A DNA stretch of 53,111 bases from Pseudomonadota bacterium (GCA_021849075.1 JAJZTH010000006.1:1-53111); one strand, 5' to 3'. Shown: positions 34,840 to 45,332, numbered from the stretch's first letter. Notes: generated by a model from the letters alone, not told the origin. Numbers and translations are program-made.

Positions 34840-35912
34840 TGCTGTACTGGCTCGCCGAAACCCTTGATTTTGCAGGTATCTTCAACCTGATCCGCTATCT
34901 GTCCTTCCGGGCGGGCGCGGCGATCTTTACCGCGCTGCTGATCGGGCTGGTCATTGGTCCCAAATTCATCGGCTGGCTGCGCGTGCGCCAGGGCAAGGGG
35001 CAACCAATCCGCTCCGATGGGCCGCAGACCCACCTCGCCAAGCGCGGCACGCCCACTATGGGCGGCCTGATGATCCTGACCTCGATGGTCGCTTCGGTGC
35101 TGCTGTGGATGGACCTCAGTTCCACCTATGTCTGGGCCTGTCTGTTCGTGACACTGGGTTTCGGCGCGATCGGCTTCCTCGACGATTATGACAAGGTGAC
35201 GAAGGCCAGCCACAAGGGGCTGTCGGGCAAGATGCGCCTGCTCTTCGAATTTCTCATCGCGGGCGTGGCGGCGTGGATGATCGTTCACCAGCACGGCAAC
35301 ACCGCGCTCTACGTGCCCTTCTACAATGGTCCCGCGATCGAGCTTGGGCCGTTTTATTTCTGCTTCGCCGCCTTCGTCATCGTGGCGTTCGGCAATGCGG
35401 TGAACCTGACCGACGGTCTCGATGGCCTCGCCACCATGCCGGTCATCATCGCCAGCCTCGCCTTCCTGCTGATCGTCTATCTGGTTGGCCGCGCGGACTT
35501 TGCCCAATATCTGGGCATCCCGCATGTGCCGGGCGCTGGCAACCTCACCATATTGTGCGGCGCGATCATCGGGTCGGGCCTCGCCTTCCTGTGGTTCAAT
35601 GCGCCGCCCGCCGCCGTCTTCATGGGCGACACCGGCAGCCTTGCGCTGGGCGGCACGATCGGCGTGATCGCCGTCACCGCCCATCATGAAATCGTGCTGG
35701 GCATTATCGGCGGCCTGTTCGTCGTGGAGGCGCTGTCGGTCATCATTCAGGTCTTCTTCTACAAGCGGACCGGCAAGCGCGTCTTCCGCATGGCGCCGAT
35801 CCATCATCATTTCGAACAGCTTGGCTGGGCCGAGCCGACCGTCGTGATCCGTTTCTGGATCATCGCCTTCGTGCTGGCGCTCGCCGGCCTCGCCACCTTG
35901 AAGCTGAGGTAA
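34839..35912 (+). CDS. mraY: Phospho-MurNAc-pentapeptide transferase
   Basis: Inner-membrane enzyme making lipid I from UDP-MurNAc-pentapeptide and undecaprenyl phosphate. The 357-residue, roughly ten-helix protein shows [32 protein letters not shown], the Mg-site [12 protein letters not shown] and PIHHHFE, all MraY signatures. It overlaps murF by one base and precedes murD by four bases. Confidence 0.97.
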   Translation: MLYWLAETLDFAGIFNLIRYLSFRAGAAIFTALLIGLVIGPKFIGWLRVRQGKGQPIRSDGPQTHLAKRGTPTMGGLMILTSMVASVLLWMDLSSTYVWACLFVTLGFGAIGFLDDYDKVTKASHKGLSGKMRLLFEFLIAGVAAWMIVHQHGNTALYVPFYNGPAIELGPFYFCFAAFVIVAFGNAVNLTDGLDGLATMPVIIASLAFLLIVYLVGRADFAQYLGIPHVPGAGNLTILCGAIIGSGLAFLWFNAPPAAVFMGDTGSLALGGTIGVIAVTAHHEIVLGIIGGLFVVEALSVIIQVFFYKRTGKRVFRMAPIHHHFEQLGWAEPTVVIRFWIIAFVLALAGLATLKLR

Positions 35913-35916
35913 GCGG

Positions 35917-37230
35917 ATGATCGTTTCGGACGCTTTTGCAGGGAAGACCTATGCCGTCCTTGGCCTCGCCCGCTCGGGCCTTGCCACCGTCGACACACTC
36001 GTCGCCAGCGGCGCGCGCGTCGTTGCGTGGGACAGCCGGGAAGAAGCGCGCGCATTGATCGCGGGCAAGGCGGAACTGGGCGACCCGATGGAGATCGACC
36101 TTGCCGGGTTCGACGGCATTGTCGTGTCGCCCGGCGTCCCGCTCAACAAGCATCCGATCGCGATGCGCGCGAAGCTGGCCGGCGTGCCGGTCATCGGCGA
36201 TATCGAATTGTTCGCGCTCGCCCGGCCGACCCTGCCGCCGCACAAAGTTGTCGGCATCACCGGCACCAATGGCAAGTCGACCACCACGGCGCTGATCCAC
36301 CACATCATCGAACAGGCCGGCTTCCCCGCGCGCATGGGCGGCAATATCGGCCTGCCGATCCTGGGGCAGGAGCCGCTGGAGCCGAACCTGCATGGCGCCG
36401 GCGCCTATGTGCTGGAACTGTCCAGCTATCAGATCGATCTGACCCACAGCCTTGATTGCGATGTCGCCGTGCTGCTCAACATCACGCCCGATCATCTGGA
36501 TCGCTATAATGGTTTCGAAGGCTATATCGCATCCAAAGCCCGGCTGTTCGCGATGCAATCGGCGGAGCATGTCGCTGTCATTGCAACCGAAGATGAACCC
36601 AGCCGCGGCATCGCCGCCGGCGTCGTCGCTGCGCTCGATGCAGTGGCCTCAACCGACATAGACACCATCGAACAGCTTGGCTGGCCCTCGCTTCAGGGGC
36701 CGCACAACGCGCAGAATGCAGCTGTCGCTATCGCTGTCGCAAAGGCGCTGGGCATCGATGCCGCGACCATCGCCAACGCGCTCGCCAGCTACGCCTCGCT
36801 CCCCCACCGCATGCAGCGGGTGCGCGAACTGAACGGTGTCCTCTACGTCAACGACAGCAAGGCGACCAACGCCGCCTCGACCGCGCCGGCGCTCGCCGCA
36901 TGGCCTGCGATCGACGGCAAGCCCCGCATCCACTGGATTTTGGGCGGCGTCGCTAAGTCGGACAATCTGGACGAATGCGTCCCCCATTATGCGAACATCG
37001 CCCACGCTTATACGATCGGCGAAGCGGGGCATATGTTCGCCGATCTGCTCCGCCCCCATATGGCGGTGGATGACAGCGAAATGCTAAGCGCCGCCGTCCG
37101 CCGCGCCGCGCGCATCGCGCAGCCGGGGGATGTGGTGCTGCTGTCGCCGGCCTGCGCCAGCTTCGATCAGTTTCGCGATTTCGAGGCGCGCGGCGATGCC
37201 TTCGCCGCCGCCGTGAACGCATTGGAATAA
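35917..37230 (+). CDS. murD: UDP-MurNAc-L-alanine:D-glutamate ligase
   Basis: Adds D-glutamate to UDP-MurNAc-L-Ala. The 437-residue Mur ligase begins with the Rossmann-like domain (YAVLGLARSGLATV), has the ATP loop GTNGKSTTTALI, and YVNDSKATNAAST followed by WILGGVAKSDNL in the C-terminal half. It fits the alphaproteobacterial MurD length. Only four bases separate it from mraY and 18 from ftsW. Confidence 0.96.
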   Translation: MIVSDAFAGKTYAVLGLARSGLATVDTLVASGARVVAWDSREEARALIAGKAELGDPMEIDLAGFDGIVVSPGVPLNKHPIAMRAKLAGVPVIGDIELFALARPTLPPHKVVGITGTNGKSTTTALIHHIIEQAGFPARMGGNIGLPILGQEPLEPNLHGAGAYVLELSSYQIDLTHSLDCDVAVLLNITPDHLDRYNGFEGYIASKARLFAMQSAEHVAVIATEDEPSRGIAAGVVAALDAVASTDIDTIEQLGWPSLQGPHNAQNAAVAIAVAKALGIDAATIANALASYASLPHRMQRVRELNGVLYVNDSKATNAASTAPALAAWPAIDGKPRIHWILGGVAKSDNLDECVPHYANIAHAYTIGEAGHMFADLLRPHMAVDDSEMLSAAVRRAARIAQPGDVVLLSPACASFDQFRDFEARGDAFAAAVNALE

Positions 37231-37248
37231 GGCTGCACGGGGGCGGCG

Positions 37249-38472
37249 ATGAGCAGGAAGGGAACAGGCATGTCGAGGGCCGGTGAACTGGTGAAGGGGT
37301 TTCGCACCCGCACCGTTCCGCGTGAGCGGACGGCGCTCGCCATCTGGTTCTGGGAAATCGACCGCGTCCTCCTGTCGCTGATCGTCGCTTTGATGGCGAT
37401 CGGGCTGGTCGCCGTCGCCGCAGCCTCGCCCGTCGCCGCGATCGACCGGTCAACGGCGTCGGTCGCGGTTAATCCGCTCATCTATTTCTATCGCCAGTTG
37501 ATGTGGGTCTTCATCGGCCTGCCGATCATGCTGGTCATCTCCATGCTGCCCCGGCCACAGGCGCGGCGGCTGGCGATTTTCCTGTGCGCCTTCTTCTTCC
37601 TGATGCTGCTGTTCGTGCCCTTGCTCGGCTCGACCGTGAACGGCGCCAAGCGCTGGATTGATCTGCCCGGCTTCCGTTTCCAGCCGTCGGAGTTTCTGAA
37701 GCCCGTCTATGTGGTGACGCTGGCCTGGCTGCTGTCGCTGCGCGCCAAGGATCAGAATCTGCCCGTCATGCAACTGACCGGGGCGATGACTTTGCTGATC
37801 GCGGCGATCCTGATGCGTCAGCCCGACTTTGGCCAGACGGTCATCTTCCTCGCCTGCTGGGGCTGCCTGCTGCTGCTGTCGGGCCTGGAAATGCGCTGGA
37901 TCGCCATGCTGGGCGGCGCGGGCCTCGCGGGGCTGGTCGGCGTCTACATGTTCTATGAAAATGGCCGTCAGCGCATCAACGACTTCCTCGGCATCGGCGT
38001 CCAGATGGATACCGGCCCGGACCAGACCGATCTGGCCTTCCGCACCATCACCCATGGTGGCTTCACCGGCGTCGGCCCGGGCGGCGGCCAGAACAAGTTC
38101 CGCCTGCCCGAAGCGCATACCGACTATATCTTCTCCGTCATCGGGGAGGAATTCGGCCTGCTCGCCTGCATCGCCATCGCCTGCGTCTATCTCGCCATCG
38201 TGGTGCGGGTGCTGCTGCGCCTGCTGGACGAGGAGGATAATTTCACCATCCTCGCCGCCGCCGGCCTCACGACGCAATTCGGGCTTCAGGCGATCATCAA
38301 TATGGGCGTCAATGCGCAGATATTTCCGTCAAAGGGCATGACGCTGCCCTTTATCAGCTACGGTGGCTCCTCTATGCTGGCGCTTTGTATCGGCGTTGGC
38401 CTGTTGCTCGCATTCACGCGGCGCAACCCCTTCATGGGTCGGCACACGGTCGTCAAATGGAGTGGTCGATGA
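37249..38472 (+). CDS. ftsW: Peptidoglycan polymerase FtsW (SEDS family)
   Basis: Septal glycosyltransferase that polymerises lipid II with FtsI. The 407-residue protein has about ten helices, the FQPSEFLKPVYVV segment, the long periplasmic loop with THGGFTGVGPGGGQNKFRLPEAHTD (split here only by position), and FISYGGSSMLALCIGVG at the end, all typical. ATG 37249 was used; ATG 37270, seven codons later, has a better GGGAA-type ribosome site and may be the true start. Its stop overlaps murG (ATGA). Confidence 0.95.
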   Translation: MSRKGTGMSRAGELVKGFRTRTVPRERTALAIWFWEIDRVLLSLIVALMAIGLVAVAAASPVAAIDRSTASVAVNPLIYFYRQLMWVFIGLPIMLVISMLPRPQARRLAIFLCAFFFLMLLFVPLLGSTVNGAKRWIDLPGFRFQPSEFLKPVYVVTLAWLLSLRAKDQNLPVMQLTGAMTLLIAAILMRQPDFGQTVIFLACWGCLLLLSGLEMRWIAMLGGAGLAGLVGVYMFYENGRQRINDFLGIGVQMDTGPDQTDLAFRTITHGGFTGVGPGGGQNKFRLPEAHTDYIFSVIGEEFGLLACIAIACVYLAIVVRVLLRLLDEEDNFTILAAAGLTTQFGLQAIINMGVNAQIFPSKGMTLPFISYGGSSMLALCIGVGLLLAFTRRNPFMGRHTVVKWSGR

Positions 38473-39650
38473 GCATTTCCCGTCACTTCGTCCTCGCCGC
38501 CGGCGGGACGGGGGGTCATATGATTCCAGCCCATGCCGTGGCGGAGGAGCTGATGGCGCGCGGCCATCATGTCGCCCTCGTCACCGATGAGCGCGGCGCG
38601 AAAATCCCCGGCATCTTCGATCATGCGCCGGATAACCGGGCGCAGGTCCATGTCATGCCCGCCGGCCGGATGACCAAGAACCCGACCAGCTGGCCCGGCG
38701 CGCTGAAGGCGATCCTGGCCGGCCGCGCCATGGCCCGCCGCCTGAACGAAACTTTCCGCCCGACCGCCGTCGTCGGCTTTGGCGGTTATCCCGCCATGCC
38801 CGCGCTGCTCGGCGCGCTGGCCGATGGCATCCCGACCGCCATCCATGAACAAAATGCCGTGCTGGGCCGGGTCAACCGTCTGCTCGCCGGTCGGGTCGAC
38901 GCCATCGCCACCGCCTATCCTGACGTTCAGCGGCTCAAGAGCGGCTATGCCGGCAAGGTCCACCTGATCGGCAATCCGGTGCGCGAAGAAGTGAAGGCGC
39001 TGCGGGAAGAGGAATTTCCCGCGCTGACCGACGAAAGCGTGTTCCGCGTGCTGGTGATCGGCGGCAGTCAGGGTGCGTCCATCCTGTCCAGCGTTGTGCC
39101 CGAAGGTCTGTCGATGCTGCCCATCGCCCTGCGCCGCCGCTTGCAAGTCACCCAGCAATGCCGCGCCGAGGATATTGAGCGCGTGCGCAAAGTCTATGCG
39201 GAGATGGAAATCCCCGCCGATCTCGCTACCTATTTCAACGACGTGCCCGAAAAGCTCGGCTGGTCGCATCTGGTGATCGCGCGGGCAGGGGCATCGACGC
39301 TGGCGGAGCTGACCTGCGCCGGTCGCCCCGCCATTCTCATTCCGCTGCCCAGCGCCATGGACGATCATCAGACCGCCAATGCGAAGGAAATGACCGAAGC
39401 TGGCGGCGCACGCACCATCCCGCAGGCGCGCTTCACCGCGGTCGAACTCGCCAAGCAGATGCAGAAGATGGCGCTGGAACCCGGCGCGCTGCAAAATGCC
39501 GCCAAGCGCGCCCGCAACTGCGGCCGCCCGGACGCCGCGCGCGACATGGCCGACCTGCTCGAAAGCATCGGCAAGGCGCCGATCATGAATGACCCGCTCA
39601 AGGTCGGCCCGACGCCGACCACGCTCAATTTGCAGGGCGTGCCGGCATGA
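38469..39650 (+). CDS. murG: UDP-GlcNAc:lipid I GlcNAc transferase
   Basis: Makes lipid II on the cytoplasmic face of the membrane. The 393-residue GT28 enzyme has the N-terminal AAGGTGGHMIPAHAVAEEL, GFGGYPAMPAL, HEQNAVLGRVNR and the C-terminal RAGASTLAEL/PLPSAMDDHQ segment that binds UDP-GlcNAc. ATG 38469 overlaps the ftsW stop. Unlike most junctions in this cluster it is not coupled to the next gene: a 154-base spacer with a palindromic element separates it from murC. Confidence 0.96.
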   Translation: MSISRHFVLAAGGTGGHMIPAHAVAEELMARGHHVALVTDERGAKIPGIFDHAPDNRAQVHVMPAGRMTKNPTSWPGALKAILAGRAMARRLNETFRPTAVVGFGGYPAMPALLGALADGIPTAIHEQNAVLGRVNRLLAGRVDAIATAYPDVQRLKSGYAGKVHLIGNPVREEVKALREEEFPALTDESVFRVLVIGGSQGASILSSVVPEGLSMLPIALRRRLQVTQQCRAEDIERVRKVYAEMEIPADLATYFNDVPEKLGWSHLVIARAGASTLAELTCAGRPAILIPLPSAMDDHQTANAKEMTEAGGARTIPQARFTAVELAKQMQKMALEPGALQNAAKRARNCGRPDAARDMADLLESIGKAPIMNDPLKVGPTPTTLNLQGVPA

Positions 39651-39689
39651 AGAACGCCAACCTCTTCCCGTTGGGCCTATGCTCAACCT

Positions 39690-39780
39690 CCGTTCGCCCT
39701 GAGCCTGTCGAAGGGCCGTACTTCTTTTCGTCCGTTGCTCAAAAGCAAGGGCAGGGCTTCGACAAGCTCAGCCCGAACGG
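39690..39780. repeat. Palindromic REP-like element, copy 3, between murG and murC
   Basis: Arms 39690-39713 and 39757-39780 (24 bases each, 21 matching) flank a 43-base spacer with its own small hairpin (TTGCT/AGCAA). Same orientation as copy 1. The element fills most of the only large gap in the dcw cluster and ends 24 bases before the murC start. Confidence 0.9.
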
Positions 39781-39804
39781 CGCTATGTATAAGGAATCCC
39801 GCGC

Positions 39805-41232
39805 ATGAAGGGTGTCGGCACCGACATCGGCACGATCCATTTCATCGGCATCGGCGGCATCGGCATGTCCGGTATCGCCGAAGTGATGCACAATCTGGGT
39901 TACAGCGTTCAGGGCAGCGACGTCGCCGAAGGCTATGTCGTGGAAGGGCTGCGCGCCAAGGGGATCAAGGTGATGATCGGCCACAAGGCCGAAAATCTGG
40001 GCGACGCGGCCGTGGTCGTCACCTCCACCGCGATCAAGCGTGGCAACCCGGAGGTCGAACTGGCGCTGGAAAACCGCGTTCCCGTCATCCGCCGCGCGGA
40101 AATGCTGGCGGAACTGATGCGCCTCAAATCCACCGTCGCGGTCGCCGGCACCCATGGCAAGACCACGACCACCTCCATGGTCGCGGCGCTACTGGACGCG
40201 GGCGGCGTGGACCCCACCGTCATCAATGGCGGCATCATCAACAGCTATGGCTCCAACGCGCGTCTGGGCAATAGCGACTGGATGGTCGTTGAGGCCGACG
40301 AAAGCGATGGCAGCTTTCTGCGCCTCGACGGCACGATCGCGGTCGTCACCAATATCGATCCCGAGCATCTGGATCATTATGGCAGCTTCGACCGGGTGAA
40401 GGACGCCTTCGTCGAATTCGTCGGCAACGTGCCCTTCTACGGCGCGGCGATGTTGTGCCTTGACCATCCCGAAGTACAGGCGATCCTGCCGCGCGTGCAG
40501 GACCGGCGCATCGTCACCTATGGCTTCTCCGCCCAGGCCGACATTCGCGGCGAAAATGTGCAGCCGATCCCCGGCGGCAATCGCTTCGATGTGCAAATCC
40601 GTGAGCGCGACGGCGCGATCCGGCGGATCGAGGGCATCGAAATGCCGATGCCGGGCCGCCACAATGTCCTCAACGCCATGGCCGCCATCGGCGTCGCGCT
40701 GCAAATGGGCATTGAAGACGCGACCATCCAGACCGGCTTTGCCAAGTTCGGCGGCGTGAAGCGCCGCTTCACCAAGGTCGGCGAAATAGATGTCGCTGGC
40801 GGCAAGGCGACCGTCATCGACGATTATGGCCACCACCCGGTCGAAATCAAGGCTGTGCTCGCCGCCGCGCGCGAAGGCGCAAAAGGCCGGGTCGTCGCCG
40901 TGGTCCAGCCGCACCGCTTCACCCGCTTGCGCGACCTGATGGATGAATTCCAGCAGGCGTTCAACGATGCCGACATCGTCTATGCCGCCCCGGTCTACAC
41001 CGCCGGCGAACAGCCGATCGAGGGCGTCGACAGCGCAGCTTTGGTCGCCGGTCTCAAGCGGCGCGGCCATCGCCATGCCTCGACCGTCGCCGATGCGGAC
41101 GATCTGGCGAAGGCGATTGCCGCCGATATCCAGCCTGACGACATGGTCATCTGCCTTGGCGCGGGCGACATCACCAAATGGGCTGCGGGCCTTGCTGCGG
41201 CCGTGACGGCCCGGACGACGGAGACGGCGTGA
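39805..41232 (+). CDS. murC: UDP-MurNAc:L-alanine ligase
   Basis: First amino-acid ligase of the stem peptide. The 475-residue protein begins with [18 protein letters not shown], then the ATP loop [20 protein letters not shown], and [12 protein letters not shown] near the C-terminal domain, all MurC hallmarks. It has its own AAGGA ribosome site, as expected after the repeat-filled gap. GTGA overlap couples it to murB. Confidence 0.96.
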   Translation: MKGVGTDIGTIHFIGIGGIGMSGIAEVMHNLGYSVQGSDVAEGYVVEGLRAKGIKVMIGHKAENLGDAAVVVTSTAIKRGNPEVELALENRVPVIRRAEMLAELMRLKSTVAVAGTHGKTTTTSMVAALLDAGGVDPTVINGGIINSYGSNARLGNSDWMVVEADESDGSFLRLDGTIAVVTNIDPEHLDHYGSFDRVKDAFVEFVGNVPFYGAAMLCLDHPEVQAILPRVQDRRIVTYGFSAQADIRGENVQPIPGGNRFDVQIRERDGAIRRIEGIEMPMPGRHNVLNAMAAIGVALQMGIEDATIQTGFAKFGGVKRRFTKVGEIDVAGGKATVIDDYGHHPVEIKAVLAAAREGAKGRVVAVVQPHRFTRLRDLMDEFQQAFNDADIVYAAPVYTAGEQPIEGVDSAALVAGLKRRGHRHASTVADADDLAKAIAADIQPDDMVICLGAGDITKWAAGLAAAVTARTTETA

Positions 41233-42146
41233 CAACGGCGTTCGCCCTCCCGGCCGTTCGCGGCACATTGAAGGCGCAAGCGCCGCTGGCCCCGCTCGTC
41301 TGGTTCAAGGCGGGCGGCGCGGCGCAATGGCTGTTCGAACCCAAGGATGCGGACGACCTGTCCGCCTTCCTGCGCGACCTTGATCCGTCCGTGCCGGTGA
41401 TGGCGCTCGGCCTCGGCTCCAACCTCATCGTGCGTGATGGCGGCGTGCCCGGCGTGGTCGTGCGCCTGGGCAAGCCCTTCGCCAAGGTGGAGGCGCTGGA
41501 CGCCACCACGCTCATATGCGGCGGCGGCGCATCGGGCATCCTCGTCTCCTCGACGGCGCGCGACGCGGGCGTCGCCGGCCTTGAATTTCTGCGCTCCATC
41601 CCCGGCACCGTCGGCGGCTTCGTGCGGATGAATGGCGGCGCCTATGGCCGCGAAACCTGCGACATATTGGTCGAATGCGACGTCGTGCTGCGTTCGGGCG
41701 AGCGGGTGACTTTGTCCAACGCCGATCTTGGCTACACCTATCGCCACTCGACCCTGCCCGCAGGCGCAGTCGTGGTCAGTGCGACCTTCCGCGGCCATCC
41801 CGGCGAACCCGCCGCGATCCAGGCGGAAATGGACCGCATCGCCGCCGCGCGCGAGGAAAGCCAGCCGCTGCGCAGCAAGACCGGCGGCTCCACCTTCAAG
41901 AACCCGGATGGCCACAAGGCATGGGCCTTGGTGGATGAAGCGGGCTGCCGCGGCCTGCAACTGGGCGGCGCGCAGGTTAGCGAAAAGCACACGAATTTCC
42001 TGCTCAACACCGGCGACGCCACCAGCGCCGACATTGAAGCGCTGGGCGAAGAAGTCCGCCGCCGCGTGAAGGCAAAAAGCGGCGTCGAACTGGAATGGGA
42101 AATCCAGCGCGTCGGCATTCAAAAGATCGAAGGAAGCATTGCATGA
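41229..42146 (+). CDS. murB: UDP-MurNAc dehydrogenase (enolpyruvyl reductase)
   Basis: FAD enzyme reducing UDP-GlcNAc-enolpyruvate to UDP-MurNAc. The 305-residue protein has [17 protein letters not shown] for [20 protein letters not shown], and TGGSTFKNP with the catalytic serine. Start GTG 41229 overlaps the murC stop; the frame upstream is murC shadow. Placement between murC and ddl is the alphaproteobacterial arrangement. ATGA overlap with ddl. Confidence 0.96.
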   Translation: MTTAFALPAVRGTLKAQAPLAPLVWFKAGGAAQWLFEPKDADDLSAFLRDLDPSVPVMALGLGSNLIVRDGGVPGVVVRLGKPFAKVEALDATTLICGGGASGILVSSTARDAGVAGLEFLRSIPGTVGGFVRMNGGAYGRETCDILVECDVVLRSGERVTLSNADLGYTYRHSTLPAGAVVVSATFRGHPGEPAAIQAEMDRIAAAREESQPLRSKTGGSTFKNPDGHKAWALVDEAGCRGLQLGGAQVSEKHTNFLLNTGDATSADIEALGEEVRRRVKAKSGVELEWEIQRVGIQKIEGSIA

Positions 42147-43093
42147 CCCGTGGCCCCTGGCATGTCGCCGTCCTGATGGGCGGTTGGTCGGCGGAGCGGC
42201 CGGTGTCGCTGTCTTCGGGCGAGGGCGTGGCCAAGGCGCTGGAATCGCGCGGCCACACCGTCACGCGGATCGATATGGACCGCAATGTCGCCGCGCGCCT
42301 TGCCGAAACCAAGGCCGACGTCATCTTCAACGCGCTCCATGGCGTCCCCGGCGAAGATGGCACGGTGCAGGGCATGATGGACCTGATGGGCCTCACCTAC
42401 ACCCATAGCGGCCTCGCCACATCGGTCATCGCGATCGACAAGCAACTGACCAAGCAGGCGCTGCTGCCCCATGGCATCCCCATGCCCGGCGGCCATATCG
42501 TGGAGAGCGAAAGCCTCTTCACCGCCGATCCGCTGCCGCGTCCCTATGTGCTGAAGCCTGTCAATGAAGGCAGTTCGGTCGGCGTCGCCATCGTCACGGC
42601 GGAGGGCAATTATGGCAATCCCATCGCTCGCGACAGCGTCGGTCCCTGGCAGGATTTCCCGCAACTGCTGGCCGAACCCTATATTCGCGGCCGCGAACTG
42701 ACGACCGCCGTGCTGGGCGACGAAGCCTTGCTCGTCACCGAATTGCGTCCCAAGAGCGGCTTCTATGATTTCGACGCCAAATATACCGACGGCATGACAG
42801 ACCATATCTGCCCGGCGGAAATCCCGGCCGAGATCAGCGAAGCCTGCAAGGCGATCGCGCTGCGCGCCCACCAGTTGCTGGGCTGCAAGGGTGCGTCGCG
42901 CTCCGACTTCCGCTGGGATGATGAACAGGGCGTCGACGGACTCTATCTACTGGAGGTCAACACCCAGCCGGGCATGACGCCGCTCAGCCTTGTCCCCGAA
43001 CAGGCGGCGAAGCTGGGCATTGACTATGCCACGCTGGTAGAGACTATTGTCGAGGAGGCGCTGAACCGCGCCGGGGGACAGAAGGATGGCTGA
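42143..43093 (+). CDS. ddl: D-alanine:D-alanine ligase
   Basis: Joins two D-alanines for MurF. The 316-residue ATP-grasp enzyme has VLMGGWSAERPVSLSSG at the start, ALHGVPGEDGTVQG, VLKPVNEGSSVGVAIV and LLEVNTQPGMTPLSL at the end. ATG 42143 overlaps the murB stop. Its own stop overlaps ftsQ by eight bases (ATGGCTGA). Confidence 0.96.
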   Translation: MTRGPWHVAVLMGGWSAERPVSLSSGEGVAKALESRGHTVTRIDMDRNVAARLAETKADVIFNALHGVPGEDGTVQGMMDLMGLTYTHSGLATSVIAIDKQLTKQALLPHGIPMPGGHIVESESLFTADPLPRPYVLKPVNEGSSVGVAIVTAEGNYGNPIARDSVGPWQDFPQLLAEPYIRGRELTTAVLGDEALLVTELRPKSGFYDFDAKYTDGMTDHICPAEIPAEISEACKAIALRAHQLLGCKGASRSDFRWDDEQGVDGLYLLEVNTQPGMTPLSLVPEQAAKLGIDYATLVETIVEEALNRAGGQKDG

Positions 43094-44042
43094 AGCACGC
43101 ATCCGGCGCGGCGGCACCGCAAGGCTGAGCAGCGCGAAGGGCAGGGCGACGAAAGGCGGTCGCGGCCGCGCGCTCAAACGCCGTAGCTGGGTCGATCAGC
43201 TGTTCGAAATGCTCCCCGTCAGCGAAGCCACGTTGCAACGCATGGCGAGTTGGGCGATCGTCGGCATTTTCGGCGCCATCGCTATCGGCATCGCCATCTA
43301 TCTGGGCGTGCCCGACATGGCGCGTCAGCAGGCGGCGGACATCGCCGCGCGCGCCGGCTTCGAGGTGGAAAAGGTCGAAGTGCGCGGTGTCGAGCGGATG
43401 GACGAACTGCCCGTCTACAATATCGCGCTGGGGCAGGTGGATCGCTCCATGCTCTCTCTTGACCTGCCGAAGGTTCGGGCCGAAATGCTCAAGCTCGGCT
43501 GGGTCAAGGATGCGCGCATTTCCCGCCGTCTGCCCGACACTTTGGTCGTGGACATTGTCGAGCGCGATCCGGTCGCCGTGTGGCAGCATAATGGCCAGCT
43601 TCACCTGATCGACGTGCAGGGCGTGGTGCTTCAGTCCGTATCCGCCAGCGCGATGCCGGATCTGCCTCTGGTCGTCGGTCCCAACGCCAATCTCCAGACG
43701 GCGGGCCTCAACAAGCTGATGGAAAATGCCCCGGCATTGAAACCGATGCTGGCCGGCGCGACCTGGGTCGGGAACCGGCGCTGGGATTTGCGCTTTCAGT
43801 CAGGGGAAACGCTCTCCCTGCCGGAGGGTGACAAGGATTCAGCGGGTGCGCTGGTGAATTTCGCGCGGATGGACGGCGTCAATCGGCTGCTCGGCCGGGG
43901 CATCGTCAAATTCGACATGCGCGATCCCGACCGCTTCGTCCTGCGCCTGCCGCAGGGGCAGGTGGAGGAAAAGCCGATCGATGCGTCGGCGACGGGAACG
44001 GCGGACAGCGCGAAGGCGCCGGCTCAGGGCGAGGAAGGCTAA
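43086..44042 (+). CDS. ftsQ: Cell division protein FtsQ
   Basis: Bitopic divisome scaffold binding FtsB/FtsL. The 318-residue protein has an unusually basic cytoplasmic N-terminus (Arg/Lys/Gly-rich, about 40 residues), a helix near 55-76, a POTRA domain (FEVEKVEVRGVERMDE) and the FtsQ beta domain (MLKLGWVKDARISRRLPDTL, VVGPNANLQTAGLNKL), with an Ala-rich tail. Overlaps ddl; ftsA follows after six bases. Confidence 0.94.
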   Translation: MAEARIRRGGTARLSSAKGRATKGGRGRALKRRSWVDQLFEMLPVSEATLQRMASWAIVGIFGAIAIGIAIYLGVPDMARQQAADIAARAGFEVEKVEVRGVERMDELPVYNIALGQVDRSMLSLDLPKVRAEMLKLGWVKDARISRRLPDTLVVDIVERDPVAVWQHNGQLHLIDVQGVVLQSVSASAMPDLPLVVGPNANLQTAGLNKLMENAPALKPMLAGATWVGNRRWDLRFQSGETLSLPEGDKDSAGALVNFARMDGVNRLLGRGIVKFDMRDPDRFVLRLPQGQVEEKPIDASATGTADSAKAPAQGEEG

Positions 44043-44048
44043 GACAGC

Positions 44049-45332
44049 ATGGCGCAGCCCAAGGTCGAAAAGCTCATTACCGCGATCGACATTGGCTCCT
44101 GGAAAGTGTCGGCGCTGATCGCAGGACGCACCGACACCGGCGAACTCGCGATCCTGGGTACGGGACAGCGGGAAAGCCGGGGCGTGCGCCGCGGCTTCAT
44201 CGCCGATATGGAGCGGACCGAACTCGCCGTGCGCGAAACGGTGGAACAGGCAGAGCGCGTCGCCGGCACCAATATCGAGGATGTCTGGGTCAGCTTCTCG
44301 GGCGGATCGCTGGTCAGCGACGTCGTCACGGTCGAGCGCGACATGGGCGGCTATCGCGTCGAACAGGCGGATATCGACGATCTGCTGACCACGGGGCAAC
44401 AGGGCATTGACCCGGATGGCCGCATCGTCCTGCATGCGCAGCCCACCTGTTTCACCATCAATGGCAAGGTGCCGGTGAAGAAGCCGATCGGCATGCATGC
44501 CGACCTGCTGGGCGTCGATATTCATGTCGTGCTGGCGGACGGCGCGCCGCTGGCCAATCTCGACCTGTGCGTGCGCGGCGCTTATCTGAACGTCAATTCG
44601 ATCGTCGCCGCGCCGATCGCGACCGGCCTTGCCTGCCTGTCGGAGGAGGAGCGCGATCTGGGCGTGGCGCTGGTGGAAATAGGCGCGGGCGTCACCAATG
44701 TCTCGCTCTATGCCGGGGGCATGCTGGTCGGCCTTCATTCGATCCCGCTGGGCGCATCGGACATTACCGACGATATCGCGTCCGCCTTTGGCATTCGCCG
44801 CAGCCAGGCGGAACGGATCAAATGCTTCTATGGCTCGGCGATGCAGAACCCGCGCGATTTCCGCGAGATGATCGAAATCGCGCCGCCCCATGGCGAAGTC
44901 GCGGTGCCCGGTCAGGCAGCCGGTCCCAATGCGGAAGGGGGCAAGATCACCCGCGCCGCGCTGGTCGGCGTCATTTGCGAACGGCTCAATCAGATCATGA
45001 CCGAAGTGAATGCGGCGCTGGCCGGCATGGGCTTCAATTCCACCGGGCGTCAGGTCGTGCTGACCGGCGGCGGCGCGGAAATGAAGGGCATTGCCGATTA
45101 TGCGCAGGGCGCGCTGGGCCGCGCGGTGCGCGTCGGGCGACCAAGGGGCTTGTCCGCCATGCCCGAAGCGCATAGTGGGCCGGCCTTCGCAACTTTGGCG
45201 GGATTGGCGCTTTATGGCGCTTCCAACCCGGTTGATCTCCGCACGATGGCGCCCGCGCCACAGACAGTGCATCGTATCGGTGCGCCCATGTGGTGGCAGC
45301 GAATGATGCGCGCGATGAAGACCAACTATTGA
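44049..45332 (+). CDS. ftsA: Cell division protein FtsA
   Basis: Actin-like ATPase that tethers FtsZ to the membrane. The 427-residue protein shows TAIDIGSWKVSALI at the start, the 1C domain region with GVRRGFIADMERTE, VALVEIGAGVTNVSLYAGG for phosphate 2, and VLTGGGAEMKGI for adenosine. The C-terminal amphipathic helix (WWQRMMRAMKTNY) fits membrane binding. A 106-base spacer separates it from ftsZ. Confidence 0.96.
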   Translation: MAQPKVEKLITAIDIGSWKVSALIAGRTDTGELAILGTGQRESRGVRRGFIADMERTELAVRETVEQAERVAGTNIEDVWVSFSGGSLVSDVVTVERDMGGYRVEQADIDDLLTTGQQGIDPDGRIVLHAQPTCFTINGKVPVKKPIGMHADLLGVDIHVVLADGAPLANLDLCVRGAYLNVNSIVAAPIATGLACLSEEERDLGVALVEIGAGVTNVSLYAGGMLVGLHSIPLGASDITDDIASAFGIRRSQAERIKCFYGSAMQNPRDFREMIEIAPPHGEVAVPGQAAGPNAEGGKITRAALVGVICERLNQIMTEVNAALAGMGFNSTGRQVVLTGGGAEMKGIADYAQGALGRAVRVGRPRGLSAMPEAHSGPAFATLAGLALYGASNPVDLRTMAPAPQTVHRIGAPMWWQRMMRAMKTNY

